Source: DASULK01 sp036278255 (GTDB lineage Bacteria > Actinomycetota > Actinomycetes > Mycobacteriales > Micromonosporaceae). Taken from it: a stretch of DNA of 9,724 nucleotides. The notes beneath the pieces are model-generated. The model was not told where the DNA came from, did no database searches, and saw only the letters and a program-made list of their open reading frames with translations. Within the stretch, counting starts at the first letter, position 1, and the number at the start of each line of letters is the position of its first letter. This document shows, piece by piece, positions 1 through 6,137 of the stretch. A program made the position numbers and the translations under genes. Location: positions 1-9,724 of the forward strand of contig DASULK010000062.1 in NCBI GenBank assembly GCA_036278255.1. The letters are read 5' to 3'.

Positions 1-1
1 G

Positions 2-691
2 GCGGTCGAACCACCCGCCGCCCGACGCAAGGTCCTCGCCGGTGTGACCGGCCTGGTGGTGGTCGGTCTCACCGGCCTGCTGCTCGGCATCAGCGCCTTC
101 GCCAGCAATAGCGGCGGCGGCAGCGACCAGCCGGACGGAGCGAAGGCACCACCGGGGGTCACCACCCCGAGCGAAACAGCCAGCACCCCGCCAGCCGGGC
201 AGCCGAAGAAGATTGCCCTCACCGCCGAACAGGTACGCGTCATCGACCCCGACTCGAAAAAACGGGACGAACTCGATGGCGTCGGCGCCGTGGTCGACGG
301 CGACCTGAACCAGGGCTGGTTCACCGACTCCTACGAAAACAGCCCGAAGTTCGGCAACATGAAGAGCGGAATGGGCATCCTGATCGACCTGAAGGAAGCC
401 CGCCACCTCAGCTCGGTCCAGGTAGTTTTCTCCGCCCCCGGCGCCTCCGCCGAACTCCGCACCGGCACCGCCGACGCACCGTCTAATTCGGTCGGCGACC
501 AGGAGATCGCCACGACCTACACCCGGGTCGGTGAGCAGTACGAGCGCTACGACGGCTCCACGATGGCTTTCTCTCACTTCGATCCGGACCAGCAGTACCG
601 GTACCTCCTCGTCTGGATCACCGAACTGCCGCAGTCCGCGCCCGGCAAATACAAGATCGGCGTTCAGGAGATCATCGTCGAGGGTCACTGA
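2..691 (+). CDS. C-terminal part of MurJ/MviN-associated pseudokinase-type membrane protein (5' truncated by window)
   Basis: The frame is open from the first bases, so this is the last 229 residues of a larger protein and an internal GTG at 44 need not be the start. A basic stretch (RRK) precedes one hydrophobic helix of about 20 residues (visible residues 14-36), then a Ser/Gly-rich and Pro/Thr-rich linker, then a beta-rich domain of about 160 residues ending at the stop. That domain, with its 'DGDLNQGWFT' and 'GILIDL' segments, looks like a discoidin/F5-8C-like ligand-binding fold. M. tuberculosis Rv3910 (MviN) has the same tail: a pseudokinase, one helix and an extracytoplasmic putative glycan-binding domain, and it sits next to sigM as here. 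I infer that the missing upstream part is a pseudokinase, either fused to MurJ or as a separate gene behind it. Neither part is visible, so the assignment rests on the tail and on synteny. Confidence 0.72.
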   Translation, partial: AVEPPAARRKVLAGVTGLVVVGLTGLLLGISAFASNSGGGSDQPDGAKAPPGVTTPSETASTPPAGQPKKIALTAEQVRVIDPDSKKRDELDGVGAVVDGDLNQGWFTDSYENSPKFGNMKSGMGILIDLKEARHLSSVQVVFSAPGASAELRTGTADAPSNSVGDQEIATTYTRVGEQYERYDGSTMAFSHFDPDQQYRYLLVWITELPQSAPGKYKIGVQEIIVEGH

Positions 692-715
692 TCACCGACC
701 GGTCACCACCTCGGT

Positions 716-721
716 TAGGGT
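716..721 (+). promoter_or_regulatory. Candidate -10 element (TAGGGT) for leaderless sigma-factor transcript
   Basis: TAGGGT fits the actinobacterial -10 pattern TANNNT and lies exactly 6 bases before the GTG start at 728, the spacing typical of leaderless mRNAs. No convincing -35 hexamer is visible about 17 bases upstream. The alternative reading is that AGGG (717-720) is a weak Shine-Dalgarno on a message read through from the upstream gene, which ends 36 bases earlier. Confidence 0.4.
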
Positions 722-727
722 GCAGCA

Positions 728-1444
728 GTGACCGGTACCGGGGGGCGCAACGACGGGGAGCCTGCCAGCCGGCCCACGGCCGACCCATCCGGCCGTCGGG
801 CGGAGGAGTTGGGGGATCACGAACTCCTCCGCGCCCACGTCGACGGTGACCGTACAGCCTTCACCACGCTCTTCCACCGGCACCGCGACCGGTTGTGGGC
901 GGTCGCCCTACGTACCCTCGGTGACCGGGAGGAGGCCGCCGACGCCCTCCAGGACGCCCTGCTCTCCGCCCACCGGGCCGCCGCCCGGTTCCGCGGTGAT
1001 TCCGCGGTGACCACCTGGTTGCATCGCATCGTGGTCAACGCCTGCCTCGACCGGATCCGCCGGCAACGGGCCACCTCCACCGTTCCGCTGCCGGACGGCA
1101 CGAAACCCTCCGACACCGACCGCTGGAGCGGCGGGGCCGAGCCGGCCGCCCCCACCCTCGACCACGACACCGCCCTCGTCGTCCGGCAGGCGCTCGCCAC
1201 ACTCCCGCCCGAACAGCGCGCCGCGCTGATCCTGGTGGACGTGCAGGGCTACCCGGTGGCGGAGGTAGCGGTGATCCTCGGGGTGGCTGAAGGCACCGTG
1301 AAGAGCCGCTGCTCCCGCGGCCGTGCCAAACTCGCCGCGCTCCTCGGCGACCTGCGCCCGGCCCGGGGGAACCCCGCACCGGCCGCCAGCGTCCAACCGG
1401 AGCCGACTAACTGCGGGTGCGACGGCAACCAGGAGGAACAGTGA
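728..1444 (+). CDS. sigM: ECF-family RNA polymerase sigma factor, SigM-like
   Basis: This 238-residue protein directs RNA polymerase to a stress or envelope regulon. Sigma region 2 spans about residues 31-115, with the core-binding/-10 signature 'DREEAADALQDALLSAHR' and 'TWLHRIVVNACLDRIRR'. After a Pro-rich linker, region 4 covers about 145-205, with 'LPPEQRAALILVDVQGYPVAEVA' and the helix-turn-helix 'LGVAEGTVKSRCSRGRAKL' (184-202). There is no sigma 1.1 or region 3, as expected for ECF factors. A 30-residue N-terminal extension and a Pro-rich tail containing a Cys pair (NCGC, 228-231) flank the core. Start GTG is preceded by TAGGGT but no good Shine-Dalgarno. Its stop overlaps the next start (GTGA), implying translational coupling with the regulator. 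The SigM name rests on the conserved neighbourhood (MviN-type protein, trxB, trxA, cwlM) rather than on diagnostic residues. Confidence 0.9.
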   Translation: MTGTGGRNDGEPASRPTADPSGRRAEELGDHELLRAHVDGDRTAFTTLFHRHRDRLWAVALRTLGDREEAADALQDALLSAHRAAARFRGDSAVTTWLHRIVVNACLDRIRRQRATSTVPLPDGTKPSDTDRWSGGAEPAAPTLDHDTALVVRQALATLPPEQRAALILVDVQGYPVAEVAVILGVAEGTVKSRCSRGRAKLAALLGDLRPARGNPAPAASVQPEPTNCGCDGNQEEQ

Positions 1445-2415
1445 CCACGGGTCAGTTCCGGGAGGTAGACCACGATCTGCTGGCCGACTATGTCGGCGGA
1501 GCGCTGGCCGGCACCTCCGATGAGGCAGTCGTCGCGCAACTGATCGCCGAGTATCCGGCCTGGAAACAGGCGTACGCGGACCTGACGTTGGCCGTCGGCC
1601 GGGTGAGTGACGTGCTCGCCGACTGGGGGGCGGCGGAACTCGCGACGCCTCCCGATATCACCGCCCGGCTCACCGGTGCCCTCGCCGCTGCGGCGGACGG
1701 GGCCGCGCCGGAGCCACCGCTCCGCGACCCGGTCCGGGTACCCGGCCAATCTCGCCGCCCCGGCACCACGACCGGTCCGACTCCCGCTGGCCCGAACCGC
1801 CCTCCGGCAGGCGGAAGCCGGCGCCAGGCACGTTGGGTCGGCCCGATCACCATCGCCGCCGCGGTCGCGGCCTTCGCCGGCCTCGGCGCCAACCAGCTCG
1901 ACTGGTTCGGCAGCGGATCGGACGCCGGCGCCGCAAACAGCGGATCGGACGCCGGCCCCGCAGAAGGCCAGAATCACGCCGACGTGTTACTCGCGCCGGA
2001 GTCCGCTCCCCCCGCCTTCCCCGCCCCGCTGTCCGAGAAGGTCAGCGTCAGCGGCACCGACTATGCGCCAGCCACCCTCTCCGATGCGGTCAACGCGCTC
2101 CCCGAGCCCACCAGCGCCACAACCGACGCCCGGGAGCAGGCCAGCACGCTCCCCAGCGAGGAGGACGTCCCGCCCGGTCTGGAACGACTCGTTGACCACG
2201 ACGCGCTGGCCACCTGCCTGGGTGCGGTCGCCGACGAACACAACCATGGCCCGGTACACGTCAATCTGGTCGACTACGCCACCTTCCAGCGGACACCGGC
2301 GCTGGTCATCATCTTCATCGATGGAACGGCTACCCGCTGGACCTGGGCTGCCGGCCCCGATTGCGGCAAGAGCGGGTCCGGTGCGGATACCCGGCACAGC
2401 GCACGGGTAGGGTGA
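1441..2415 (+). CDS. Probable membrane anti-sigma factor for the SigM-like sigma factor
   Basis: The 324-residue product is read from GTG 1441, chosen because AGGAGG (1431-1436) sits directly upstream and the start overlaps the sigma-factor stop. An upstream ATG in frame at 1417 lacks this support. Residues 1-75 resemble the helical anti-sigma N-domain ('HDLLADYVGGALAG', 'LIAEYPAWKQAY') but lack the HxxxCxxC zinc motif of ZAS proteins. A basic Pro/Gly-rich linker leads to one membrane helix at about 132-151, giving an N-in/C-out topology. Outside, a Gly/Ser/Asp/Ala-rich stalk contains a duplicated 9-residue unit, and a C-terminal domain (about 240-320) carries two cysteines, C259 and C308, well placed for a disulfide. 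Position matches M. tuberculosis Rv3912, the SigM regulator. I infer that it holds the sigma factor at the membrane until an extracytoplasmic signal arrives. Sequence similarity to known anti-sigma factors is weak. Confidence 0.72.
   Translation: MTTGQFREVDHDLLADYVGGALAGTSDEAVVAQLIAEYPAWKQAYADLTLAVGRVSDVLADWGAAELATPPDITARLTGALAAAADGAAPEPPLRDPVRVPGQSRRPGTTTGPTPAGPNRPPAGGSRRQARWVGPITIAAAVAAFAGLGANQLDWFGSGSDAGAANSGSDAGPAEGQNHADVLLAPESAPPAFPAPLSEKVSVSGTDYAPATLSDAVNALPEPTSATTDAREQASTLPSEEDVPPGLERLVDHDALATCLGAVADEHNHGPVHVNLVDYATFQRTPALVIIFIDGTATRWTWAAGPDCGKSGSGADTRHSARVG
1911..1962 (+). repeat. Two-copy in-frame tandem repeat in the anti-sigma stalk
   Basis: Two 25-base copies (1911-1935 and 1938-1962) differ at one base, with a period of 27 bases (9 codons). 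They encode the repeated peptide SGSDAG in the stalk just outside the membrane helix. The near identity suggests a recent duplication that lengthens the stalk. Confidence 0.85.
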
Positions 2416-2430
2416 CCACGAGGGGTCACC
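2411..2430 (+). terminator. Short hairpin over the end of the anti-sigma gene
   Basis: GGTGACC (2411-2417) and GGTCACC (2424-2430) form a perfect 7-bp stem with a 6-base loop spanning the stop codon. There is no T tract. A third GGTGACC occurs at 2453-2459, just ahead of the trxB promoter, so the set could be operator half-sites rather than a terminator. Confidence 0.35.
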
Positions 2431-2465
2431 GGATGCGTGACTTGTCCCACCGGGTGACCTGCCAG

Positions 2466-2492
2466 GGGAATTTCGGGTCCATACGATGAGTT
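2466..2492 (+). promoter_or_regulatory. SigR-type promoter for trxBA (GGGAAT-N18-GTT)
   Basis: GGGAAT at 2466-2471 is followed after exactly 18 bases by GTT at 2490-2492. This matches the consensus of the Streptomyces thiol-oxidative-stress factor SigR, whose classic target is trxBA. Transcription would begin near 2500, giving a 5' leader of roughly 90 bases before the trxB GTG at 2593. The cognate sigR/rsrA pair is not in the window. The SigM-like factor encoded just upstream might also use it, since mycobacterial SigM recognises a related GGAA -35, but the GTT -10 favours SigR. Confidence 0.72.
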
Positions 2493-2592
2493 CTGCTGAT
2501 ACCAGCACCGGGAATTCCGGTCCTTTTGGCACCCATACCGCCCATCGGTGCGCCGCGCCGATAACGACCACAAGACGAGATCGGGAGTCCAC

Positions 2593-3555
2593 GTGGATGA
2601 GGTCCGCAACCTGATCATCATCGGCTCCGGGCCCGCCGGATATACCGCTGCGGTCTATGCTGCACGAGCCGAACTCAAGCCACTCGTCATCGAGGGTGTG
2701 CAGTCCGGTGGGGCCCTCATGACCACCACAGACGTGGAGAACTTCCCAGGTTTCCCGGACGGGATCATGGGCCCGGAACTGATGGACGCGATGCGCAAGC
2801 AGGCCGAACGGTTCGGCGCCGAGTTCATCACCGACGACGCGACCCGCGTCGAGTTGGTCGACACCGGCATCCCGGGCTCCGCCGCGTACCACGCCGTCCA
2901 TGTCGGCGAAACCACCGCGACCTACCGCGCCAAGGCCCTGATCCTGGCCACCGGCTCAGCCTGGCGTCCCCTGAGCGTCCCCGGCGAGCAGGAGTACCTC
3001 GGCCACGGCGTCTCCTCCTGCGCAACCTGCGACGGCTTCTTCTTCCGCGACCAGGACATCGTCGTCGTCGGTGGCGGCGACTCCGCCATGGAAGAGGCCA
3101 CCTTCCTCACCCGGTTCGCGAAGAGCGTCACCATCATCCACCGACGGGACGAATTCCGGGCCAGCAAGATCATGGCGGCGCGGGCGCTCAACAACGAGAA
3201 AATCCGTGTGGAGTGGAACACCATCGTCGAGGAGATCCTCGGCGCGGACGGCAAGGTCACCGGCGTCCGGGTGCTGAACACCCACACGGGTGAGGTGAAG
3301 GTGCTCGACGTCGCGGGCGTCTTCGTGGCGATCGGCCACGACCCCCGCAGCGAACTCTTCCGCGACCAACTCGACCTCGACGAGAACGGATACGTGAAGG
3401 TCCGGCCGCCGACAACCCAGACGAGCGTGCCCGGGGTCTTCGCTGCGGGCGACCTGGTCGACCACATCTATCGGCAGGCGGTCACCGCCGCCGGCAGCGG
3501 CTGCGCCGCCGCGCTCGACGCGGAACGGTTCATCGCAACCCTGACAGAAGACTAA
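2593..3555 (+). CDS. trxB: Thioredoxin reductase (NADPH)
   Basis: This flavoenzyme moves electrons from NADPH through FAD and a redox disulfide to thioredoxin in the cytoplasm. The 320-residue length is the family norm. The FAD dinucleotide motif GSGPAG is at 11-16, the redox-active CATC at C143-C146, the NADPH-domain motif VVGGGDSA at 158-165, and HRR with downstream Arg (183-185), which contacts the NADP 2'-phosphate. The C-terminal FAD motif 'GVFAAGDLVDHIYRQAVTAAGSG' has its Asp at 287. Start GTG 2593 is preceded by GGGAG (2583-2587) and gives the canonical N-terminus 'VRNLIIIGSGPAG'; an in-frame upstream ATG at 2548 would add a non-conserved extension. trxA follows after 32 bases, so the pair is surely one operon, driven by the SigR-type promoter at 2466-2492. 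Confidence 0.97.
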   Translation: MDEVRNLIIIGSGPAGYTAAVYAARAELKPLVIEGVQSGGALMTTTDVENFPGFPDGIMGPELMDAMRKQAERFGAEFITDDATRVELVDTGIPGSAAYHAVHVGETTATYRAKALILATGSAWRPLSVPGEQEYLGHGVSSCATCDGFFFRDQDIVVVGGGDSAMEEATFLTRFAKSVTIIHRRDEFRASKIMAARALNNEKIRVEWNTIVEEILGADGKVTGVRVLNTHTGEVKVLDVAGVFVAIGHDPRSELFRDQLDLDENGYVKVRPPTTQTSVPGVFAAGDLVDHIYRQAVTAAGSGCAAALDAERFIATLTED

Positions 3556-3587
3556 CCCCCGTCCGCCTGCTCCCGAGGAGGATTCAA

Positions 3588-3911
3588 GTGGCAACCATCA
3601 AGTCGGTCACCGATGCCAGTTTCACCAGCGACGTGCTGCAGTCCGACAAGCCGGTACTGGTCGACTTCTGGGCCGAATGGTGCGCACCCTGCCGTAAGAT
3701 CCAGCCACTGCTGGAAGAGATCGCCGGCGAGATGAGCGACAAGGTCAGCATCGTCAAGCTCAACATCGACGAGAATCCGGAGACCGCCCGGGCCTACCGG
3801 GTGATGTCCGTGCCGACCCTCACCGTCTTCAAGGGCGGCGTACCGGTGCAATCGGTGGCCGGCGCCCGGCCCAAGGGTGACCTGGTGAAGCTGATCGAAT
3901 CAGCGCTCTAA
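3588..3911 (+). CDS. trxA: Thioredoxin
   Basis: A 107-residue cytosolic disulfide reductase and the substrate of the adjacent TrxB. The complete thioredoxin fold is present: 'VLVDFWAEWCAPCRKIQPLLEEIA' with active-site cysteines C32 and C35, 'VKLNIDENPETARAYRVMSVPTLTVFKGG' with the cis-Pro at P76, and the closing 'SVAGARPKGDLVKLIES' helix. The active site reads WCAPC instead of the common WCGPC, a tolerated variant that may shift redox potential. Start GTG is supported by a strong GAGGAGGA (3575-3582) with 6-base spacing. A strong hairpin 34 bases after the stop marks the likely end of the trxBA transcript. Confidence 0.97.
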   Translation: MATIKSVTDASFTSDVLQSDKPVLVDFWAEWCAPCRKIQPLLEEIAGEMSDKVSIVKLNIDENPETARAYRVMSVPTLTVFKGGVPVQSVAGARPKGDLVKLIESAL

Positions 3912-3945
3912 CCACTCTCTTCGCGGGGTTTGTGCCCCGTTGCCC

Positions 3946-3984
3946 GCAAAGGTGCCCCGCTCCGGAAGGACGGGGCACCTTTGC
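3946..3984 (+). terminator. Strong hairpin terminator after trxA
   Basis: GCAAAGGTGCCCCG (3946-3959) and CGGGGCACCTTTGC (3971-3984) form a perfect 14-bp stem with an 11-base loop, 34 bases past the trxA stop. There is no clear T tract, which is common for actinomycete terminators. A smaller hairpin just before it (CGGGG 3924-3928 with CCCCG 3935-3939) carries another copy of GTGCCCCG (3932-3939), which could pair with 3971-3978 instead. Confidence 0.8.
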
Positions 3985-4141
3985 CTTGGTCAACGGCCTT
4001 GGCGTTGCGGTCAACCCCAGGTCGGCCGGGGCCTGGCCACGATACGCTCCGGGAGCGGCCCTCGTACGGGACCGGGGGCAGCTCGCGGGCCGGCATGATC
4101 CGGCCCGGCCCAGCCACGCCCCGCGCAGAGGGAGGCGGTAC

Positions 4142-5308
4142 ATGCGTCCGATCCGACGTGGTGATCGCGGCCCTGCCGTGACCGAAATCAGGGGGATCCT
4201 GGTCAACCTCGACCTGCTGCACGCCGACGAGTCGAGCGACGAATTCGACCGGGAGACCGAACGAGCGGTCTGCGCCTTCCAGCAGAGCCGCGGCCTCAGC
4301 TGCGACGGCGAGGTCGGCGCGGAGACGTTGCGCGCGCTGGAGGCGGCACGGTGGCGGCTCGGCTCCCGCACCCTTCACCACACGGTCCCCGAGCCCCTCT
4401 GCGGCGAAGACGTACGCACCCTGCAGGAACGCCTCCTCGAGATGGGGTACGACGTCGGCCGGGCGGACAGCGTCTACGGGGTCCGCACCGCCCGCGCCAT
4501 GGCCCAGTTCCAGCGTGAGGTCGGCCTCCGCCCCGACGGCGCCTGTGGCCCGCAGACGATCAACGCGTTGCATCGGCTCGGGCGCAAGGTGATCGGCGGC
4601 CGGCCACAATGGCTGCGTGAATCCGAGGCGCTGCGCCGCTCCGGCCCGACCCTCGTCGGGAAGGTCATCGTCATCGACCCTGGGCACGGCGGCCCCGACG
4701 ACCCGGGGATGGTGGTCGGCGAGGATTCCCGGCGCTGGAGCGAAGCAGAGCTGGCGTACGACCTCGCCGCCCGCCTGGAAAGTCGACTCGCCACAGCCGG
4801 CATGCGGGTCCACCTCACCCGTGGCCCCTCGCCGGCGGCGGCACTGCCCGAGCTGGCCCGCGCGGAGTTGGCCAACGAATTCGGCGCCGACCTGCTCATC
4901 TCGCTACACCTCGACGGGCATGCCAATCCCGAGGCCAACGGCGTCGCGACCTACCACTACGGCACCGACAACGGGGTGACCTCCTCGGCCGGCGAACACC
5001 TGGCGGGGCTCGTGCAACGGGAGATCGTCGCCCGCACCGGGCTCCGCGACTGCCGTACGCACGCCAAAACCTGGGATCTGCTGCGGCTGACCCGGATGCC
5101 GGCGGTCCGGGTCGAGGTCGGCTACCTCACCTCGCCCGCCGACCGGGACCGGCTCACCGATCCGCGTCAACGGGACACCGTCGTCGAGGCGATCATCGCC
5201 GCGGTGCAGCGGATGTACTTCCCGATCGAGCAGGACGTGCCGACCGGGACGATCGACGTACGCGAGCTGCAGGCAATCGTGGCTGCAGGGGCGGGCTTCC
5301 CGGACTGA
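4142..5308 (+). CDS. cwlM: CwlM-like N-acetylmuramoyl-L-alanine amidase-fold protein with two peptidoglycan-binding domains
   Basis: The 388-residue protein starts at ATG 4142 behind GGGAGG (4130-4135). It has no signal peptide, so it is probably cytoplasmic like mycobacterial CwlM. Two PG_binding_1 repeats come first (about 8-72 'AVCAFQQSRGLSCDGEVGAETL' and 88-147 'AMAQFQREVGLRPDGACGPQT'), followed by an Amidase_3 domain (about 173-365). The four expected zinc and catalytic positions are all present: H182 in DPGHGG, E201 in WSEAEL, H256 in SLHLDGH and E325 in RVEVGY. The segment 'RTGLRDCRTHAKTWDLLRL' is typical of the CwlM branch. In mycobacteria CwlM regulates MurA under PknB control and is reported to lack key zinc ligands, so this homologue may be a real hydrolase, a regulator, or both. 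Location right after trxA matches CwlM. It probably has its own promoter, because a strong hairpin separates it from trxA; I see no good -35/-10 pair. Confidence 0.9.
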   Translation: MRPIRRGDRGPAVTEIRGILVNLDLLHADESSDEFDRETERAVCAFQQSRGLSCDGEVGAETLRALEAARWRLGSRTLHHTVPEPLCGEDVRTLQERLLEMGYDVGRADSVYGVRTARAMAQFQREVGLRPDGACGPQTINALHRLGRKVIGGRPQWLRESEALRRSGPTLVGKVIVIDPGHGGPDDPGMVVGEDSRRWSEAELAYDLAARLESRLATAGMRVHLTRGPSPAAALPELARAELANEFGADLLISLHLDGHANPEANGVATYHYGTDNGVTSSAGEHLAGLVQREIVARTGLRDCRTHAKTWDLLRLTRMPAVRVEVGYLTSPADRDRLTDPRQRDTVVEAIIAAVQRMYFPIEQDVPTGTIDVRELQAIVAAGAGFPD

Positions 5309-5335
5309 TCCGCCGCACCGCTGCCGGGTTCGTCG

Positions 5336-5374
5336 CCCGCCGCCGGATCCCGCCGCCGGATCCCGCCGCCGGCT
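5336..5374. repeat. Three-copy 13-bp tandem repeat between convergent genes
   Basis: CCCGCCGCCGGAT is repeated head to tail at 5336-5348, 5349-5361 and 5362-5374; the last copy has one change (A to C). It fills most of the 64-base gap between the cwlM and GNAT stop codons and runs into the GNAT stop. It is probably a slippage product and could vary in copy number between strains. Confidence 0.9.
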
Positions 5375-5399
5375 ACCGGACCACGGAGCGGGTAGCCGG
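5369..5399. terminator. Inverted repeat at the cwlM/GNAT convergence
   Basis: CCGGCTACC (5369-5377) and GGTAGCCGG (5391-5399) form a perfect 9-bp stem with a 13-base loop. It overlaps the last codons and stop of the minus-strand GNAT gene and lies 60 bases past the cwlM stop. It could end cwlM transcription; for the GNAT transcript it forms only as the gene finishes. There is no T tract. Confidence 0.5.
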
Positions 5400-6059
5400 A
5401 CGGACCGGCCGCAGCAACTGCTCCGGGCTCATCGACCCGAGCAGCCGCTCCAGGGCGTGCTCGACGTCCGACTTCCACGACAACGCGGTACGCAACTCCA
5501 GCCGTAGCCGGGGATAGCGCGGATGCGGCCGTACCGTCTTAAACCCGACCGAGAGGAAGAATTCCGCGGGGACCAGGCACCCGACCGGCTCCCCGTCCAG
5601 GTCGGCGGAGGTGCCGTTCTCCGCCACATCGCCGGTCGTGGCAGCACCGAAAACCTCGATGGCCTTGATACCGCGCTTGGCCAGATCCCTGGCCGCCCCC
5701 TGCACCAGCATCCGCCCCAGCCCGCCACCGGCGAACGCCGCGACCACCCGGGCCGTCATCAGCAGCACCGCATCGGCGGAGACCGGGGATGTGGGGAACG
5801 AGAGGGAGCGCGGCACGTAGGACGGCGGGGCGTACATCACGAACCCGGCGGGCAGGCCATCAACATAGACCAGCTTGCCGCACGATCCCCACTCCAGCAG
5901 GGTCTGGGAGACCCACGCCTCCTTCTCCAGAGCGGGGTCCCCGGCGGCACGGGCCCGGTCGGCCGCGAGCGGGTCGAGCTCCCAGTAGACGCACTGCCAG
6001 CAGGAGCGGGGCAGGTCCTCGAGCGTGTCGAGGGTCAGGCTGACCAGACGTCGCGCCAC
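5373..6059 (-). CDS. GNAT-family N-acetyltransferase (Rv3916c-position homologue)
   Basis: The 228-residue protein starts at GTG 6059; a TAG in frame three codons earlier excludes a longer start (apart from a CTG immediately before it). The acetyl-CoA motif A is recognisable at about 104-130 ('RVVAAFAGGGLGRMLVQGAARDLAKRG'), with GGGLG in place of the usual R/Q-x-x-G-x-G. The later 'CLVPAEFFLSVGFKTV' (161-176) is the motif-B region that closes GNAT domains. An N-terminal CxxC (C20-W-Q-C23) precedes 'VYWELDP' and looks conserved rather than random, so a redox or metal role is possible. It converges on cwlM, as Rv3916c does in M. tuberculosis. It has no clear Shine-Dalgarno of its own; a leader ORF with an ideal one ends 6 bases upstream. 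Substrate unknown. Confidence 0.82.
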   Translation of the reverse strand: MARRLVSLTLDTLEDLPRSCWQCVYWELDPLAADRARAAGDPALEKEAWVSQTLLEWGSCGKLVYVDGLPAGFVMYAPPSYVPRSLSFPTSPVSADAVLLMTARVVAAFAGGGLGRMLVQGAARDLAKRGIKAIEVFGAATTGDVAENGTSADLDGEPVGCLVPAEFFLSVGFKTVRPHPRYPRLRLELRTALSWKSDVEHALERLLGSMSPEQLLRPVRPATRSVVR

Positions 6060-6065
6060 CAGCGC

Positions 6066-6110
6066 CTACCCAAATCGGTGGTAGGTACGACGACTGCGAA
6101 GTACGGCCAC
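6066..6110 (-). CDS. Putative 14-residue leader peptide upstream of the GNAT gene
   Basis: GTG at 6110-6108 follows a perfect AGGAGG (6117-6122) at 6-base spacing, the best ribosome site in the window. It encodes MAVLRSRRTYHRFG and stops at TAG 6068-6066, in the same frame as the GNAT gene and 6 bases before its GTG. The peptide is Arg-rich (4 of 14). A small hairpin (CCTACC 6080-6085 with GGTAGG 6065-6070) covers the ORF end. It may couple or modulate GNAT translation, or it may be the true GNAT start interrupted by a stop. Too short to test by coding statistics. Confidence 0.45.
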   Translation of the reverse strand: MAVLRSRRTYHRFG

Positions 6111-6137
6111 TTTACGCCTCCTAGTCCCCAACGAGTG

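Noticed and set aside
1249..1977. Long minus-strand ORF opposite the sigma and anti-sigma genes, plus similar ones at 1987-2901, 6868-7680 and 8448-9338
   Set aside because: They are antisense shadows of real genes in high-GC DNA. Their products are Arg/Gly/Pro-rich with no recognisable domains.
2442..2450. TTGTCCCAC as a DnaA box
   Set aside because: It differs from TTGTCCACA, stands alone, and is not in an origin-like cluster.
2510..2520. Second GGGAAT (2510-2515), within the palindrome GGAATTCC, as another SigR promoter
   Set aside because: No GTT lies 18 or 19 bases downstream; it falls in the predicted trxB leader.
2548..2592. Upstream ATG in frame with trxB
   Set aside because: It adds 15 non-conserved residues; GTG 2593 has a GGGAG site and yields the canonical start of the FAD domain.
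3932..4141. Open frame extending the amidase upstream by 70 codons
   Set aside because: It runs through the trxA terminator hairpin and shows no conserved sequence; ATG 4142 has GGGAGG at proper spacing and gives the expected CwlM N-terminus.
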